Numbered from the stretch's first letter, positions 19,151 through 31,231 are shown. The stretch: DNA of 64,000 bases from Planctomycetota bacterium (GCA_029781135.1 JAKOXH010000026.1:1-64000); one strand, 5' to 3'. Notes: generated from the sequence alone by a model not told the origin. Numbers and translations: made by a program.

Positions 19151-20073
19151 AAATCCACGAGGTATTGGAACACGGCTTCGAGGTTGTCATCGTCGGAGTA
19201 GACCGATTTGATTGCCAGGCCGTCTTCGAGCGAGAGGGCGGGGAGGCGGCCGTAGAAGGCATCGGGCGAACGGGTTTCGACCATCAGCGCCCGTTCATTG
19301 GGCAACACGCGCACGCCCTCGACATCATCCCAAGTGACCATGCGGGCGGCGAGGCCGCGAAAATCGTCGCATTCGAGCTTGATGTGGTGGGGGTGGGTAT
19401 CGATGAGGTCACGAATCTGCCGCACGTTGCCTTCGGCAACCAACCGACCGCGGTTGAGCAGTACAATGTTCGGGGTGAGCGCCTGCACTTCGTAGAGAAC
19501 ATGGCTGGAAACAATCACGCTCTTGCCTTGGTTAGCAAGGTGCGTGATGATATCCATGAGCTCGCGGCGGGCGACGGGATCGGTGCCGGTGAGCGGTTCG
19601 TCGAGGAACAGCACTTCGGGGTCGTGTACCAGGGCTTGCGCCATTTTGATGCGTTGCCGCATGCCCTTCGAATAGCCGCGGATGGCGCGGCCTTGGTGCG
19701 GCGTCATGGCGACGGCTTCGATCGTGCGCTCGGCGGCGGCCCGCGCGGCGGAGCGCGAAAGGCCGGTTAGCCGGGCGCAGGTGGATACGAAGTCCCAGCC
19801 GGTCATCCATTCGTAGAAGGCATCTTGCTCGGGGCACAGGCCGATGCGGCGGTTAAGTGCGGCGTGATTCCACATGCGCTCGCCCAACACGCGAACCGAT
19901 CCTTGGCTGGGGCGAAGCTGGCCGGTCGCCAGTTGCAGAAACGTGGATTTGCCCGCGCCGTTGGGGCCCAAGAGGCCGGTGACGCCGGGGCCGACGCGCA
20001 GCGTCAGCCTGTTGACACCGATAACGTTGCCATACCACTTCGACACATCCTGGAATTCGACGACGGGCGTCAT
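19147..20073 (-). CDS. ABC transporter ATP-binding protein (module B)
   Basis: A 308-residue ATPase starting MTPVVEFQDVSKWYG. It has Walker A GLLGPNGAGKST, signature YSKGMRQRIKMAQAL, Walker B VLFLDEPLTGTDP and the H-loop SSHVLYEV. A C-terminal extension of about 90 residues is typical of ABC-2 exporters. The frame opens 6 codons earlier but the internal ATG fits the family start. Pairs with the permease overlapping its 3' end. The module follows a very similar ATPase/permease pair, separated by a palindromic repeat. Confidence 0.9.
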   Translation of the reverse strand: MTPVVEFQDVSKWYGNVIGVNRLTLRVGPGVTGLLGPNGAGKSTFLQLATGQLRPSQGSVRVLGERMWNHAALNRRIGLCPEQDAFYEWMTGWDFVSTCARLTGLSRSAARAAAERTIEAVAMTPHQGRAIRGYSKGMRQRIKMAQALVHDPEVLFLDEPLTGTDPVARRELMDIITHLANQGKSVIVSSHVLYEVQALTPNIVLLNRGRLVAEGNVRQIRDLIDTHPHHIKLECDDFRGLAARMVTWDDVEGVRVLPNERALMVETRSPDAFYGRLPALSLEDGLAIKSVYSDDDNLEAVFQYLVDL

Positions 20074-20112
20074 TTCAGCACGGCCAATCACTTTCCCAAT
20101 TTTCCGGGTCTG

Positions 20113-20202
20113 TGTGGGAGGCGTCTCCGATGCCGATCTTGCACGATCGTAAAAAATGTCTTGAAGTGCGACGTCCCATCGGGGTCGGAGACCCCTCCCA
20201 CA
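20113..20202. repeat. Palindromic repeat, GTGGGAGGCGTCTCCG family
   Basis: Arms TGTGGGAGGCGTCTCCGATG (20113 onward) and GGGGTCGGAGACCCCTCCCA ending 20202 form a long hairpin around a central spacer of about 40 bases. Lies between the two ABC modules. Relatives at 39512-39587, 16118-16143 and inside carB at 51969-52037. Confidence 0.85.
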
Positions 20203-20236
20203 AATTTATCTACTTTCAACAACTGATTGGCGGTGG

Positions 20237-21301
20237 TCATTTGAGGCGATCCAGCGATTTCACGGTGAAGTGGAGCGTACAAGCGGACAGTGCCGCGAGG
20301 ACCAGGAGCACGCCGGCCGACCAGTACCACGGGTGTTGCGTGTACAACATCCGATGCAGGAGCGAGCCGCGCGTGTTGGGGGGCGCGATATCGAACAGTT
20401 TCCGCCAGGCGGAATTCGTTCCGAGCAGGCGTTCCTCGATCCGCTGTAAATTGCCGGTGTAGGAAATGAGCGAACGCCAATCGGTCTTCTCGAAATCGAT
20501 TTCCGTCGTCAAGAACTGCTCGGAGAACCAGCCGTGGCGACCAAAATGGCCCTCGCGTAAACGCTGCTCTTGCGCGACCCAGACCAGAATGTATGACACC
20601 GTGCCGGTGATCATCCAAATGCCGAGCCACATGAGTGAAATGTAGCGTGAATTTCGGGAGATCGAGGACAGGGCAAGGATGAGTAGGCCAGCGGAAAAGG
20701 CGATCACCAAACCATAAACGACGGCCGCGAGCAGGACGCGGTACGTATCGCGCAGGATCGTGATGTCAAGACTGAACAGAAGCCCGGCAATGTAGGCAAT
20801 CGTCGAAGGAACAATGAGCGCGAGGCCAATGATCCCCACGATGACGCCGAGCTTGCCGAGGAAGTAGTCGATTCGCCGCAAGGGGCGTGAGAAATAGAGA
20901 GGGAGTGCATTGTAACGCAGATCTTGACTGATGAGATTTGGGCCGACGACCAACACCAGGATCATCGAGAACCACAGTTCCCACGCCAGGAAGTAGTGGA
21001 AGCAGAGTGTCCAGATATCGGCGCGGTACTCCAGCGGACCGGCCACGACGGGGCGACCCAGCATGCCCATGAGAAATGGTCTGAGCGTCGCGATCGTTTC
21101 CGACTGTCGCTCCACGAGCCCCCACATGCAAAGGACGAATGTCAGCACCAGCGCTGGAATCCAGGAAAGCACCAGAGCCAGGCGCACCGGCCAACTTTGC
21201 AGCGCGGTGCGCACGCCGCGACGGGTGATCGCAAGCCAGCGCCACGCGTGGCCCGCGAGGTGGCCCGACCAGTGCTGATATCCTTGATCGAAAATCGGCA
21301 T
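20237..21301 (-). CDS. ABC-2 type transporter permease (module A)
   Basis: A 354-residue permease with six or so hydrophobic segments and a large loop of about 110 residues near the C-terminus (from REGHFGRHGWFSEQF), probably extracytoplasmic. The segment ISQDLRYNALPLYFSRPLRR is the ABC-2 motif between membrane segments. Its ATG overlaps the TAA of the upstream ATPase gene (TAATG), so the pair is coupled. Probably an exporter or multi-subunit membrane complex; substrate unknown. Confidence 0.85.
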   Translation of the reverse strand: MPIFDQGYQHWSGHLAGHAWRWLAITRRGVRTALQSWPVRLALVLSWIPALVLTFVLCMWGLVERQSETIATLRPFLMGMLGRPVVAGPLEYRADIWTLCFHYFLAWELWFSMILVLVVGPNLISQDLRYNALPLYFSRPLRRIDYFLGKLGVIVGIIGLALIVPSTIAYIAGLLFSLDITILRDTYRVLLAAVVYGLVIAFSAGLLILALSSISRNSRYISLMWLGIWMITGTVSYILVWVAQEQRLREGHFGRHGWFSEQFLTTEIDFEKTDWRSLISYTGNLQRIEERLLGTNSAWRKLFDIAPPNTRGSLLHRMLYTQHPWYWSAGVLLVLAALSACTLHFTVKSLDRLK

Positions 21302-22218
21302 TAGGGTCGCTCCACCGCGTTCAGGAAAACTTCCTCGAGCGTACTACGCTGCGGCAGCAAATGGCGGATTTGCACGCGCTCGGCCGCCGCCGCTTCCCAT
21401 AAACACTGGGGCGATTTATCGGCCGGGATTCGCACGCGCAAGAGTTCGCCCCGCGGCTCGGCAACGCAACCCATTTTCGCAAGGTGCTGCGTGAAGGCAG
21501 CGGAATCGGATTTGAGCCGCACATCGAACGATTGTTCGTGCGTTTGCTTGAGTTCTTGGATGGCCCCTTGTGCCAGCAGTTTGCCGCGACCGAGCACGAC
21601 GACGTAATCGCACACGGCCTCGACATCGGGCAAGATGTGGCTGGAGAAGAGGAGATTGATTCCCTTGTTGTGGGCCAAATCGCGCGCAAGTTCGAGCACT
21701 TCGTTGCGGCCAGCCGGGTCCATGCCGTTGGTGGGTTCATCGAGGATTACGAGCTGCGGATCGTGGACGATCGCCGAGGCGAGTTTCAATCGCTGCTTCA
21801 TGCCGGTGGAGTACGACTCGACCTTGCGGTAGCGGGCTTCACCGAGGCCCACGTAATCCAAAACTTCGTGGGCCCGCTGCAGGGCATCGCCGCCGCTCAT
21901 GCCGACCAGTTCGCCGGCATAGGCAACGAACTCGACGCCTTGCACGTGCGGGAAGAGGCACTCATCCTCGGGCGCGAAGCCGACGTCGCGGCGGATATCG
22001 AGTTGGCGGTGGCGGAAATCCATGCCCAGCACCTCGCCCGAGCCGCGGTCGACCGGGATGAGGCCCAAGAGCGTGCGGATCATCGTCGTTTTGCCGGAGC
22101 CATTCGGGCCCAACAGGCCGATCGCGCCCGTCGGCACGGTGAGGGATAAATCATCGAGCGCCCGCACGTGGCCGTACGTTTTCGTGACGCTGGCGAATTG
22201 AAAGAGGTTGGCGGGCAT
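21301..22218 (-). CDS. ABC transporter ATP-binding protein (module A)
   Basis: A 305-residue ATPase starting MPANLFQFASVTKTYG. It has Walker A GLLGPNGSGKTTM, signature YSTGMKQRLKLASAI, Walker B LVILDEPTNGMDPAGR and H-loop SSHILPDV, then a C-terminal domain of about 85 residues. A longer open frame reaches 22338, but that part is the translated GGGTGGGC repeat, so the ATG at 22218 is preferred. First gene of a four-gene minus-strand set of two ATPase/permease pairs. Confidence 0.9.
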   Translation of the reverse strand: MPANLFQFASVTKTYGHVRALDDLSLTVPTGAIGLLGPNGSGKTTMIRTLLGLIPVDRGSGEVLGMDFRHRQLDIRRDVGFAPEDECLFPHVQGVEFVAYAGELVGMSGGDALQRAHEVLDYVGLGEARYRKVESYSTGMKQRLKLASAIVHDPQLVILDEPTNGMDPAGRNEVLELARDLAHNKGINLLFSSHILPDVEAVCDYVVVLGRGKLLAQGAIQELKQTHEQSFDVRLKSDSAAFTQHLAKMGCVAEPRGELLRVRIPADKSPQCLWEAAAAERVQIRHLLPQRSTLEEVFLNAVERP

Positions 22219-22263
22219 GACCAAGTTAGTGTATCCGTCGGCAAGGCTTTCGTCCAAGAAGGA

Positions 22264-22337
22264 GTAGGGTGGGCACCGCCCACCATAACCACCATCGTGC
22301 TCTACTTCTGCCATTGGTGGGCGGTGCCCGCCCCACA
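22264..22337. repeat. Palindromic repeat, GGGTGGGC..GCCCACC family
   Basis: TAGGGTGGGCACCGCCCACC at the left and GGTGGGCGGTGCCCGCCCCA at the right can pair as arms around a spacer of about 30 bases. It lies in the divergent gap between the ABC exporter genes and the sugar importer. Other copies at 16803-16925 and 61946-61967. Confidence 0.85.
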
Positions 22338-22412
22338 CGTTGCCGTCTATGGCATCAGGGTGTTTCGGCAGCTATTATTCAAGGAACTCTTTTCACTTTG
22401 AGGAAAGCGCGT

Positions 22413-23444
22413 ATGACCAGGGCATGGGCGGGTGTGGCACTGGCCACGTGGTTGATCTTCGCGGGGTGCAGCAGCCGAACGGAAACGGGGCCGCCGCCCA
22501 CATCGCCCGCGAAGGCGAAGCCGAATTTTGCGTTTATCACGAATGGTGTGGCGGGGTTCTGGGAACACGCGCGAGCCGGGGTGAACAAGGCGAGTCAGGA
22601 CTTTGGCGTTGAGGTTACGGTGATTATGCCAAGTTCGCTGACCGACCAGACACGCAAAATTGAAGACTTGCTAACGCGCGGGACAGACGGCATCGCGATC
22701 AGCCCGAAGGACCCGGCCAATCAGGTTGAAATTCTCAACAAGGCCGCCGCACAAACGAATCTCATCACCCACGATTCCGACGCGCCGCAGACGAATCGGC
22801 TGGCGTACGTTGGGATGGATAACTACAACGCCGGGCTGTTGTGCGGCCGCACGTTGCGCGCGGCGATGCCCGAAGGTGGATCGGTGATGATTTTTATTGG
22901 GTCCATCGACCAGGACAATTCAAAACGGCGACGCCAAGGTTTTATCGATGGGTTGTTCGATCGGCTGCCTGATGCAACACGGAATGATCCCATCGGTAGC
23001 GAAGTCAAAAGTGCGGACAAGAAGTTCACCGTGTTGGGGACGATGACCGATCTGTTCGATCGGGCGAAAGCCAAGGCGAATGTCGAGGACACGATCACCA
23101 AGACCCCGGAGATTGCGGGCATGGTGGGGATGTACGAGTACAACCCGCCGTTGATTTTGGAGGCCCTGGAGCGTGCCGGCAAAGTCGGCAAAGTAAAAGT
23201 GATGGGCTTCGATGAGAATCCGGCAACGCTGCAGGGCATCAAGGATGGCACCATCATCGCGACGGTCGTGCAGAACCCGTATCAGTACGGGTACAGGTCG
23301 ATCGAAATGCTCAGCGAATTGCACAAGGGCAACAAGGGGGCTATTCCCGCGGACAAGTTCGTGAACATTCCGGCCCGCGTGATCGATAAGACGAACGTCG
23401 ACCCGTTCTGGCAAGAGATTAAAGAGCGATTGGGACAGAAGTGA
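22413..23444 (+). CDS. Sugar ABC transporter substrate-binding lipoprotein (RbsB-like)
   Basis: A 343-residue periplasmic-binding protein of the ribose/galactose class. The signal ends in a lipobox LIFAGC, so it is membrane-anchored by lipid. The body shows FAFITNGVAGFWEHARAGVNKA, then GTDGIAISPKDP, VGMDNYNAGLLCGRTL and VMGFDENPATLQGIKDG, all typical of family members. GAGGAAA 6 bases before the ATG at 22413 fixes the start. First gene of an importer operon with the double ATPase and permease. Likely sugar or polyol substrate; the exact one cannot be read. Confidence 0.9.
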   Translation: MTRAWAGVALATWLIFAGCSSRTETGPPPTSPAKAKPNFAFITNGVAGFWEHARAGVNKASQDFGVEVTVIMPSSLTDQTRKIEDLLTRGTDGIAISPKDPANQVEILNKAAAQTNLITHDSDAPQTNRLAYVGMDNYNAGLLCGRTLRAAMPEGGSVMIFIGSIDQDNSKRRRQGFIDGLFDRLPDATRNDPIGSEVKSADKKFTVLGTMTDLFDRAKAKANVEDTITKTPEIAGMVGMYEYNPPLILEALERAGKVGKVKVMGFDENPATLQGIKDGTIIATVVQNPYQYGYRSIEMLSELHKGNKGAIPADKFVNIPARVIDKTNVDPFWQEIKERLGQK

Positions 23445-23477
23445 AGCGAGCCGTCCCCCAGGTAACGACGGGAGTAT

Positions 23478-23622
23478 TGTCCGCAGAGGTCGCAGATAAT
23501 CGCAGATGATTTGGAGAAGAAAAATCTGACGAATCTCACCTATTTCCAGACAACATTGTGTTTCGTTTCGCTCTCAAACGCCTTCTAATCTATCTGCGGA
23601 CATCTGCGACATCTGCGGACAA
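23478..23622. repeat. Inverted repeat, TCTGCGGAC family
   Basis: GTCCGCAGAGGTCGCAGATA (23479 onward) and, further right, repeats of ATCTGCGGAC / CATCTGCGAC (23590-23620) form imperfect inverted arms within the 216-base gap between the binding protein and the ATPase genes. Could trim or attenuate the operon message. Confidence 0.7.
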
Positions 23623-23660
23623 AAGAATTTCTCACAGCGAAAGAGCAATGGAATTTCGGA

Positions 23661-25184
23661 ATGGCTCCAAGTCCAACGCCACTGCTTGAAGTTCGCGGGG
23701 TCAGCAAGCAGTTTTCGGGCGTGCGGGCACTGGACGACGTATCGCTGAAGCTTGGGCGTGGCGAGGCAGTCGCGGTCGTTGGCGAGAACGGCGCCGGCAA
23801 AAGCACGCTCATGCGGATCGTGGCCGGCGTCATGCGGCCGACGAGCGGAACGATTCTCGTCGAGGGGGAGGCGGTGGAGTTCGCGTCGGTCGCCCAGGCG
23901 CTGCGCCAGGGGATCTCGCTCATTCATCAGGAGCTGAACCTGGCCGACAATTTGAGCGTGTCGGCGAACATCTTTTTGGGTCGCGAGCCGCGGCGGTTCG
24001 GCATGATCGACCAGGCGCGAATCGATTACGAGGCTCGCAAGTTCATGGATCGAGTGGGGCTGGACGTGCCGCCGCAGAAGATCGTGGGCACTCTCTCGAT
24101 TGGCCGGCAACAGCTGGTGGAAATCGCCAAGGCCCTGAGCACGAATGCCCGTATTCTCATCATGGATGAGCCAACGTCGTCGCTCAGCGAACACGAAACG
24201 CAAAAGCTGTTCGAGGTCGTCCGCGACCTACGCTCGCACGGCGTGAGCGTACTCTACATTTCGCATCGACTCCATGAAGTGGAAGAGCTGGCCGATCGTG
24301 TGATTGTGCTGCGTGATGGCAAATTCTCGGGTGAACTGTCGCGCGAACAGAACCAGCGGCCGAACATGGTGCGGCTCATGGTGGGGCGCGATGTGTCACG
24401 ATTCTATCACCGGACGCCGCACACACCGGGCGCGACGGTTTTGAGTGTCAATCAACTGCGGACTAGAATGTTTCCCAGGCAGGCGGTGAGCTTCGAGATT
24501 CGCGCGGGCGAGGTCGTGGGGTTGGCTGGGCTGGTCGGGGCAGGGCGAAGTGAATTGTTGGCGGCGTTGTTTGGCGTGACGCCGGCTGTGGCGGGCGGCA
24601 TGATCTTAGGGCAGCTGCGCCAGCCGCCGCGATCGGCACAGGAGGCGATCGCGGCTGGGATCATGCTTGCGCCGGAAGATCGCCGCCACGCCGGGCTGGT
24701 TTTGCCGATGAGTGTGAAGACCAATCTCTCGCTCGCGAGCTTGCAGCGCGACCAGCGGCGCGGATTTCTCAATCGCGCGGCCGAAAACCGCGTGGCGGCG
24801 TCGATGATCGAGCTGCTGCGCATTAAGACGGCTGGCGAACGGCAGGTGGTGCGATTCCTTTCCGGCGGCAACCAACAAAAAGTAGTGCTCGGCAAGTGGC
24901 TATGCCTCGACCCCAAGCTGCTGCTCTTGGACGAGCCGACGCGGGGGATCGACGTCGGCGCGAAAGAGGAGATTTACAAGTTGATCGACGAACTCGCCCA
25001 GCGCGGCGTGGCGATTCTGTTTGCATCGAGCGAAATGGAGGAAGTCATCGGGCTTTCGGATCGTGTGCTCGTGATGCACGAAGGGCGGATTTCTGGCGAG
25101 CTCGGCCGGGCGGAGCTGACGGAGGAAACGGTGATGCAGCTGGCGACGGGCGATGCGCACCAAGCGGAAAGGATGGGTGCGTGA
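23661..25184 (+). CDS. Sugar ABC transporter ATP-binding protein (RbsA-like, two ATPase domains)
   Basis: A 507-residue tandem ATPase of the ribose/galactose/xylose importer class. Domain 1 has [30 protein letters not shown] and [14 protein letters not shown]. Domain 2 lacks a classical Walker A ([17 protein letters not shown]), as is normal for the family, and has [16 protein letters not shown] and [17 protein letters not shown]. The C-terminal [21 protein letters not shown] is typical. Its stop overlaps the permease ATG (TGATG), so they are coupled. Confidence 0.93.
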   Translation: MAPSPTPLLEVRGVSKQFSGVRALDDVSLKLGRGEAVAVVGENGAGKSTLMRIVAGVMRPTSGTILVEGEAVEFASVAQALRQGISLIHQELNLADNLSVSANIFLGREPRRFGMIDQARIDYEARKFMDRVGLDVPPQKIVGTLSIGRQQLVEIAKALSTNARILIMDEPTSSLSEHETQKLFEVVRDLRSHGVSVLYISHRLHEVEELADRVIVLRDGKFSGELSREQNQRPNMVRLMVGRDVSRFYHRTPHTPGATVLSVNQLRTRMFPRQAVSFEIRAGEVVGLAGLVGAGRSELLAALFGVTPAVAGGMILGQLRQPPRSAQEAIAAGIMLAPEDRRHAGLVLPMSVKTNLSLASLQRDQRRGFLNRAAENRVAASMIELLRIKTAGERQVVRFLSGGNQQKVVLGKWLCLDPKLLLLDEPTRGIDVGAKEEIYKLIDELAQRGVAILFASSEMEEVIGLSDRVLVMHEGRISGELGRAELTEETVMQLATGDAHQAERMGA

Positions 25185-26311
25185 TGGGGAATGGGAAACC
25201 CGATGCGATGAAACCGGCAGAGGCTAAGGCCCCCTCACCCAACCCTCTCCCAAAGGGAGAGGGCTTGACGCGCCAAGCGCCTCTTGCGAAGGGCGAAACG
25301 TTTCGGCGGTTCCTGCCGCAGGGGGCCAAAATTTGGGGCATCCTGGGGCTGCTGGTGGCCGTGTGCTTGTATACGGCGATCTCCAGCGATCGCTTCCTGC
25401 GGGTGCAGAATGTCGAGAACCTAGTACACCGCACGGCCCTGTTCGGCATTCTGAGCGTCGGCGCGGCGTTCGTCATCATCACGGGCGGCATCGACCTATC
25501 GATCGGGTCGCTCGTATGTTTGGTCGGCGTGCTGTTGCCGAACCTCATCGCCGAGCATGGCTGGCCAGTGCCGGCAGGCGTGGCGGCCGTGCTGTTGCTA
25601 TCCGTGGCGATCGGTGTGGTGCATGGCCTACTCATCACGAAGATGCGGTTGCAGCCGTTCGTGGTAACATTGTGCGGGCTGTTGTTGTATCGCGGCGTGG
25701 CGCGTGGCATCACGGGCGACATGTCGCAAGGGTTCGGCGTCGAGTACAAAGGCCTGCGGGCGATCGCCACGAGCCGATTGCCGATCTTCGGTTCGTCGGA
25801 CAACGTGTTTCACCTGCCAGCGACGACGCTGATTCTCATCATCATTGCGGTGGTAGCGGCGATTTTTCTCAACAAGACCATTTATGGCCGGTACCTGCTC
25901 GCGATGGGCAACAACCCCGAGGCGGCCCGGTACAGCGGCATCAACGTCGATCGCACGACGCTCCTGGCGTACGTGATTTGCTCGACGCTGGCCGGCCTGG
26001 GCGGCATGCTGTTCGTGCTCGATATCAACGCGGCCCAGCCGAGCGACTTCGGCAATTTCTACGAGCTGTACGCGATCGCCGCGGCCGTGCTGGGCGGCTG
26101 CTCGCTCCGCGGCGGCGAGGGGAGCATCCTGGGCGTGGTGATCGGGGCGGCGGTGATGGTCGTGCTCAGCAACACGATCAACCTCGTTCACCCGGCCTAC
26201 CAGAACATCGAATTCGCGATCATCGGCGGCGTGATCCTCATCGGCGTCATCGTCGATGAACTCGCCCGAAGGCTCGTCACCGCCCGGCGCGAGGCGGTGA
26301 GGCATGGCTGA
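25184..26311 (+). CDS. Sugar ABC transporter permease (RbsC-like)
   Basis: A 375-residue inner-membrane permease with eight or more membrane segments. Family blocks are FVIITGGIDLSIGSLVCL, KMRLQPFVVTLCGLLLYRGVARG, YGRYLLAMGNNPEAARYSGI and AAAVLGGCSLRGGEGSI. The ATG at 25184 overlaps the ATPase stop. Residues 16-27 (PSPNPLPKGEGL) are encoded by a CCCTCTCCC/GGGAGAGGG palindrome of a kind usually seen between genes. It adds a cytoplasmic tail before the first membrane segment. Confidence 0.92.
   Translation: MGNGKPDAMKPAEAKAPSPNPLPKGEGLTRQAPLAKGETFRRFLPQGAKIWGILGLLVAVCLYTAISSDRFLRVQNVENLVHRTALFGILSVGAAFVIITGGIDLSIGSLVCLVGVLLPNLIAEHGWPVPAGVAAVLLLSVAIGVVHGLLITKMRLQPFVVTLCGLLLYRGVARGITGDMSQGFGVEYKGLRAIATSRLPIFGSSDNVFHLPATTLILIIIAVVAAIFLNKTIYGRYLLAMGNNPEAARYSGINVDRTTLLAYVICSTLAGLGGMLFVLDINAAQPSDFGNFYELYAIAAAVLGGCSLRGGEGSILGVVIGAAVMVVLSNTINLVHPAYQNIEFAIIGGVILIGVIVDELARRLVTARREAVRHG
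25231..25263. repeat. CCCTCTCCC..GGGAGAGGG palindrome inside the permease gene
   Basis: CCCTCACCCAACCCTCTCCC followed by AAA and GGGAGAGGG. In frame within the first 30 codons of the RbsC-like gene. A related element stands between genes at 28527-28588. Confidence 0.8.
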
Positions 26312-26329
26312 ATGCAGCAGTAATACGTG

Positions 26330-27676
26330 CTATATCAGGTCGGATTTCTTAAGGTTGCACTTTCGACACAACAACTGGACGTTTGCATCCGTATTACTTC
26401 CGCCTTTGGCAACTGGGATAACGTGGTCAAATTCAAGATATTGATTTGCGCTACATTCTGCACATCGGCCGCCGTAGCGTTGCCAAACGCGCTGGCGGAC
26501 GTCCCGCGGAATATGTCGCATTGGAGCGCCGTCCTGTTGGGAAAGTCGTGTTTGATTCGACAGGGCAAGCGATCCCTCGAAGATCGAGTACGCAATCGGC
26601 TCGTCTTCTTCGACACGAATATACGATTCCGGCTTTTCCATCCGTTGGATTCTTACGATACCGGTCGCACCGTTGTGGCTTACAATCTTACCAAATCTCA
26701 CGTCAAATGATTTAGTATCGCTGGAGAACAATAGGCGATTATCGGTGATCGTAACTGTACCGACATGCTGATCCCATTGCTCTCCACTTTTTAGAATTCG
26801 CTTCTGCATCCAAGTTGCAGGCGAATGATAGTGAACGATTTCACCGGATCGAACTGCAATTCCTGTCGGCCGTTCTAGGGAGGGGAGTTTTCCTCGTCGT
26901 GCGTTTCGAATCGTTTGGAGTGCGGCTATTGATTTCTTAATGTAATTAGCTGATTCAGAGTCCAGTTCAAAAGTTGTAATAAGTTTCTTCAAAACCCTTT
27001 CTTCACTTTCACTAAGCTCACCATCCGACTTTGCGTCTGCAAGAACGTGCTCGATCAATCGCTCTGCCTGGACCTTAACTGCCGACAGCAGGTCTCTCCT
27101 TGATAGCCCGAGTCTCTTGGTCGCTGCCGCTAGACGGCTCCAAGCATCGTCTGCTAGTACGCCACCTTCTGCACAGGCTGCGAAAATGCCGCGGAGGTAA
27201 TCTTCTCCCTCGTTTTGAAAGTACATTCGGACGAATTCTCCCAAGCTCATTCCAACGGACATTGCAATTTGTTCCAATTGCAAAGCTTCTTCGCCACTCA
27301 ACGCGCCGTCATCCATTGCACATGACAGTGATTTTGCGAAGCACTCTCGAGCAGCTAAGTGATGAAGTTGGGTGGCCTCAGCACGGGGAATGTGCAAGCG
27401 TGTGACAACCCACTCAAGCGTCTTCTGTTCTGCAGCGGTGACTTTTCTGTCCTGCCAAGCTCGCACCAATAACGTTTGATAAATTCGGCGTTTCGCGAGT
27501 TCAACGTCATGGTCTGTATAGCCACATTCCTTTTTGAATTGAGCGAGCGAAAACTTCTCGCCAGCGCTCTGCATGTCTCTGTAAAGCAGCGAAACCACCT
27601 CATTTAATCGCTCCTCACGGTCGGGATCGAGAACCTGCCGAGTGGCTTTCCTTATCCATTCGCCGATGGCTTTCAT
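26330..27676 (-). CDS. Composite protein: TerB-like helical region, PH/GRAM-like region, C-terminal HNH nuclease
   Basis: A 448-residue protein. The N-terminal 250 residues are helical and TerB-like, in acid-rich repeats (AMDDGALSGEEALQLEQIA, DAKSDGELSESEERVLKKL). Residues about 285-360 look beta-rich and PH/GRAM-like (GTVTITDNRLLFSSDTKSFDV). The end is an HNH domain: RYGGRCAECSANQYLEFDH followed by VIPVAKGGSNTDANVQLLCRKCN, with both CxxC pairs and the catalytic His. GAGGA before ATG 27676 supports the start. The gene is visibly less GC-rich than its surroundings and lies beside a toxin-antitoxin pair, suggesting transfer. A defence role is possible but not shown. Confidence 0.75.
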   Translation of the reverse strand: MKAIGEWIRKATRQVLDPDREERLNEVVSLLYRDMQSAGEKFSLAQFKKECGYTDHDVELAKRRIYQTLLVRAWQDRKVTAAEQKTLEWVVTRLHIPRAEATQLHHLAARECFAKSLSCAMDDGALSGEEALQLEQIAMSVGMSLGEFVRMYFQNEGEDYLRGIFAACAEGGVLADDAWSRLAAATKRLGLSRRDLLSAVKVQAERLIEHVLADAKSDGELSESEERVLKKLITTFELDSESANYIKKSIAALQTIRNARRGKLPSLERPTGIAVRSGEIVHYHSPATWMQKRILKSGEQWDQHVGTVTITDNRLLFSSDTKSFDVRFGKIVSHNGATGIVRIQRMEKPESYIRVEEDEPIAYSIFEGSLALSNQTRLSQQDGAPMRHIPRDVRQRVWQRYGGRCAECSANQYLEFDHVIPVAKGGSNTDANVQLLCRKCNLKKSDLI

Positions 27677-27811
27677 GGAAGCGATCCTCAATTCGCGCTG
27701 TGCAATGGTACCAATTATAGTAGATCTGTTTTATTCTTCCATTTTGCGCTGGTCATGTACAGATCGAACAGGACTTCGTCTCGAAAGTACTACAAAGGCG
27801 CTCTTGCGCCC

Positions 27812-28213
27812 CTAAAACAGCGTTTCGAATCCCGCGGCGGCGAAGTGGCGGTCGTTGGTGAAGGCTTGGTGGATGCCGAGGCGGCGCATGACGGCGAACG
27901 ACACGTGATCGACAATTCCCGCGTTACCCGCGTCCCCTCGGTCATAAGCGGCCCAGGCCATTGCGCGATCATTGGCGGTTGGCTCGATGATGCGATCGTT
28001 CGACGCCAAGGCTTCGCGCCAGATTCTTACCGCCGGACGATACACGCGGCGGGCGGCTGCGTTGCCGCATTCAAGCAGAACATCGATTGTTGTGATGACG
28101 TTGGTTCGCGATCGCTTCAGATCGTTATAAGCGTCCTGTGCCACGGCATGCCACTGATCCGACTCGTCCCACAGCGCAATCATACCGACTGTATCTAAGA
28201 AGACGATGTTCAC
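27812..28213 (-). CDS. PIN-domain toxin (VapC-like)
   Basis: A 133-residue PIN-domain protein, presumed ribonuclease toxin. Acidic active-site residues appear in NIVFLDTVGMIALW (Asp7), TTIDVLLECGN (Glu) and GNAGIVDHVSFAVMRR plus FTNDRHF (two Asp), the four-carboxylate pattern of VapC proteins. Its start overlaps the end of the antitoxin gene by 4 bases. Length is typical. Confidence 0.9.
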   Translation of the reverse strand: MNIVFLDTVGMIALWDESDQWHAVAQDAYNDLKRSRTNVITTIDVLLECGNAAARRVYRPAVRIWREALASNDRIIEPTANDRAMAWAAYDRGDAGNAGIVDHVSFAVMRRLGIHQAFTNDRHFAAAGFETLF

Positions 28214-28422
28214 GGTTGATGTTCGTTATGTCGCTCGGCCACGTCGTGTTCACCCGAGTTGAAGCGCAGGTCCATCGCGGCATAGATGGCGTCCAAATCC
28301 TGCTTCAACTCGCCGGTTTCGAGCGGCGGCGGAATTACTTGCACGCGGCAGTTTTCCGGTAGCGACACCGGCACAATTGGCCGAAAGACGCCGTGTTCGT
28401 AGATGGCTTCGATGGTTTCCAT
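28210..28422 (-). CDS. Antitoxin of the DUF104/AF2212 type
   Basis: A 70-residue protein starting METIEAIYEHGVFRPIVPVS, the signature of AF2212-like antitoxins that accompany PIN toxins. The ATG at 28422 has AGGTG upstream; a longer frame to 28512 is unlikely. The C-terminal half is acidic and helical (LKQDLDAIYAAMDLRF) and would wrap the toxin. Coupled to the toxin gene by a 4-base overlap. Confidence 0.88.
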   Translation of the reverse strand: METIEAIYEHGVFRPIVPVSLPENCRVQVIPPPLETGELKQDLDAIYAAMDLRFNSGEHDVAERHNEHQP

Positions 28423-28526
28423 GGGGCACCTGCGCGCGCATGTTGGTTTGGGCACTGAATTATACATGGAATCGCGGGGATATCCAAATCTAGCAGCGTG
28501 TCCTACTAGCATTGCTGTGCTAAGGC

Positions 28527-28588
28527 ACCCTCACCTCGCCAGGGCGAGTTCCGAGCAACTCGGCCCTCTCCCGGAGGGAGAGGGAGAG
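28527..28588. repeat. CCCTCACC / CTCTCCC..GGGAGAGGG palindrome
   Basis: Contains CTCGCCAGGGCGAG and CTCTCCCGGAGGGAGAG hairpins in the gap between the antitoxin promoter side and the 3' end of gyrB. The second hairpin ends 3 bases from the gyrB stop codon. Confidence 0.8.
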
Positions 28589-28591
28589 TCG

Positions 28592-31231
<2,640 letters not shown>

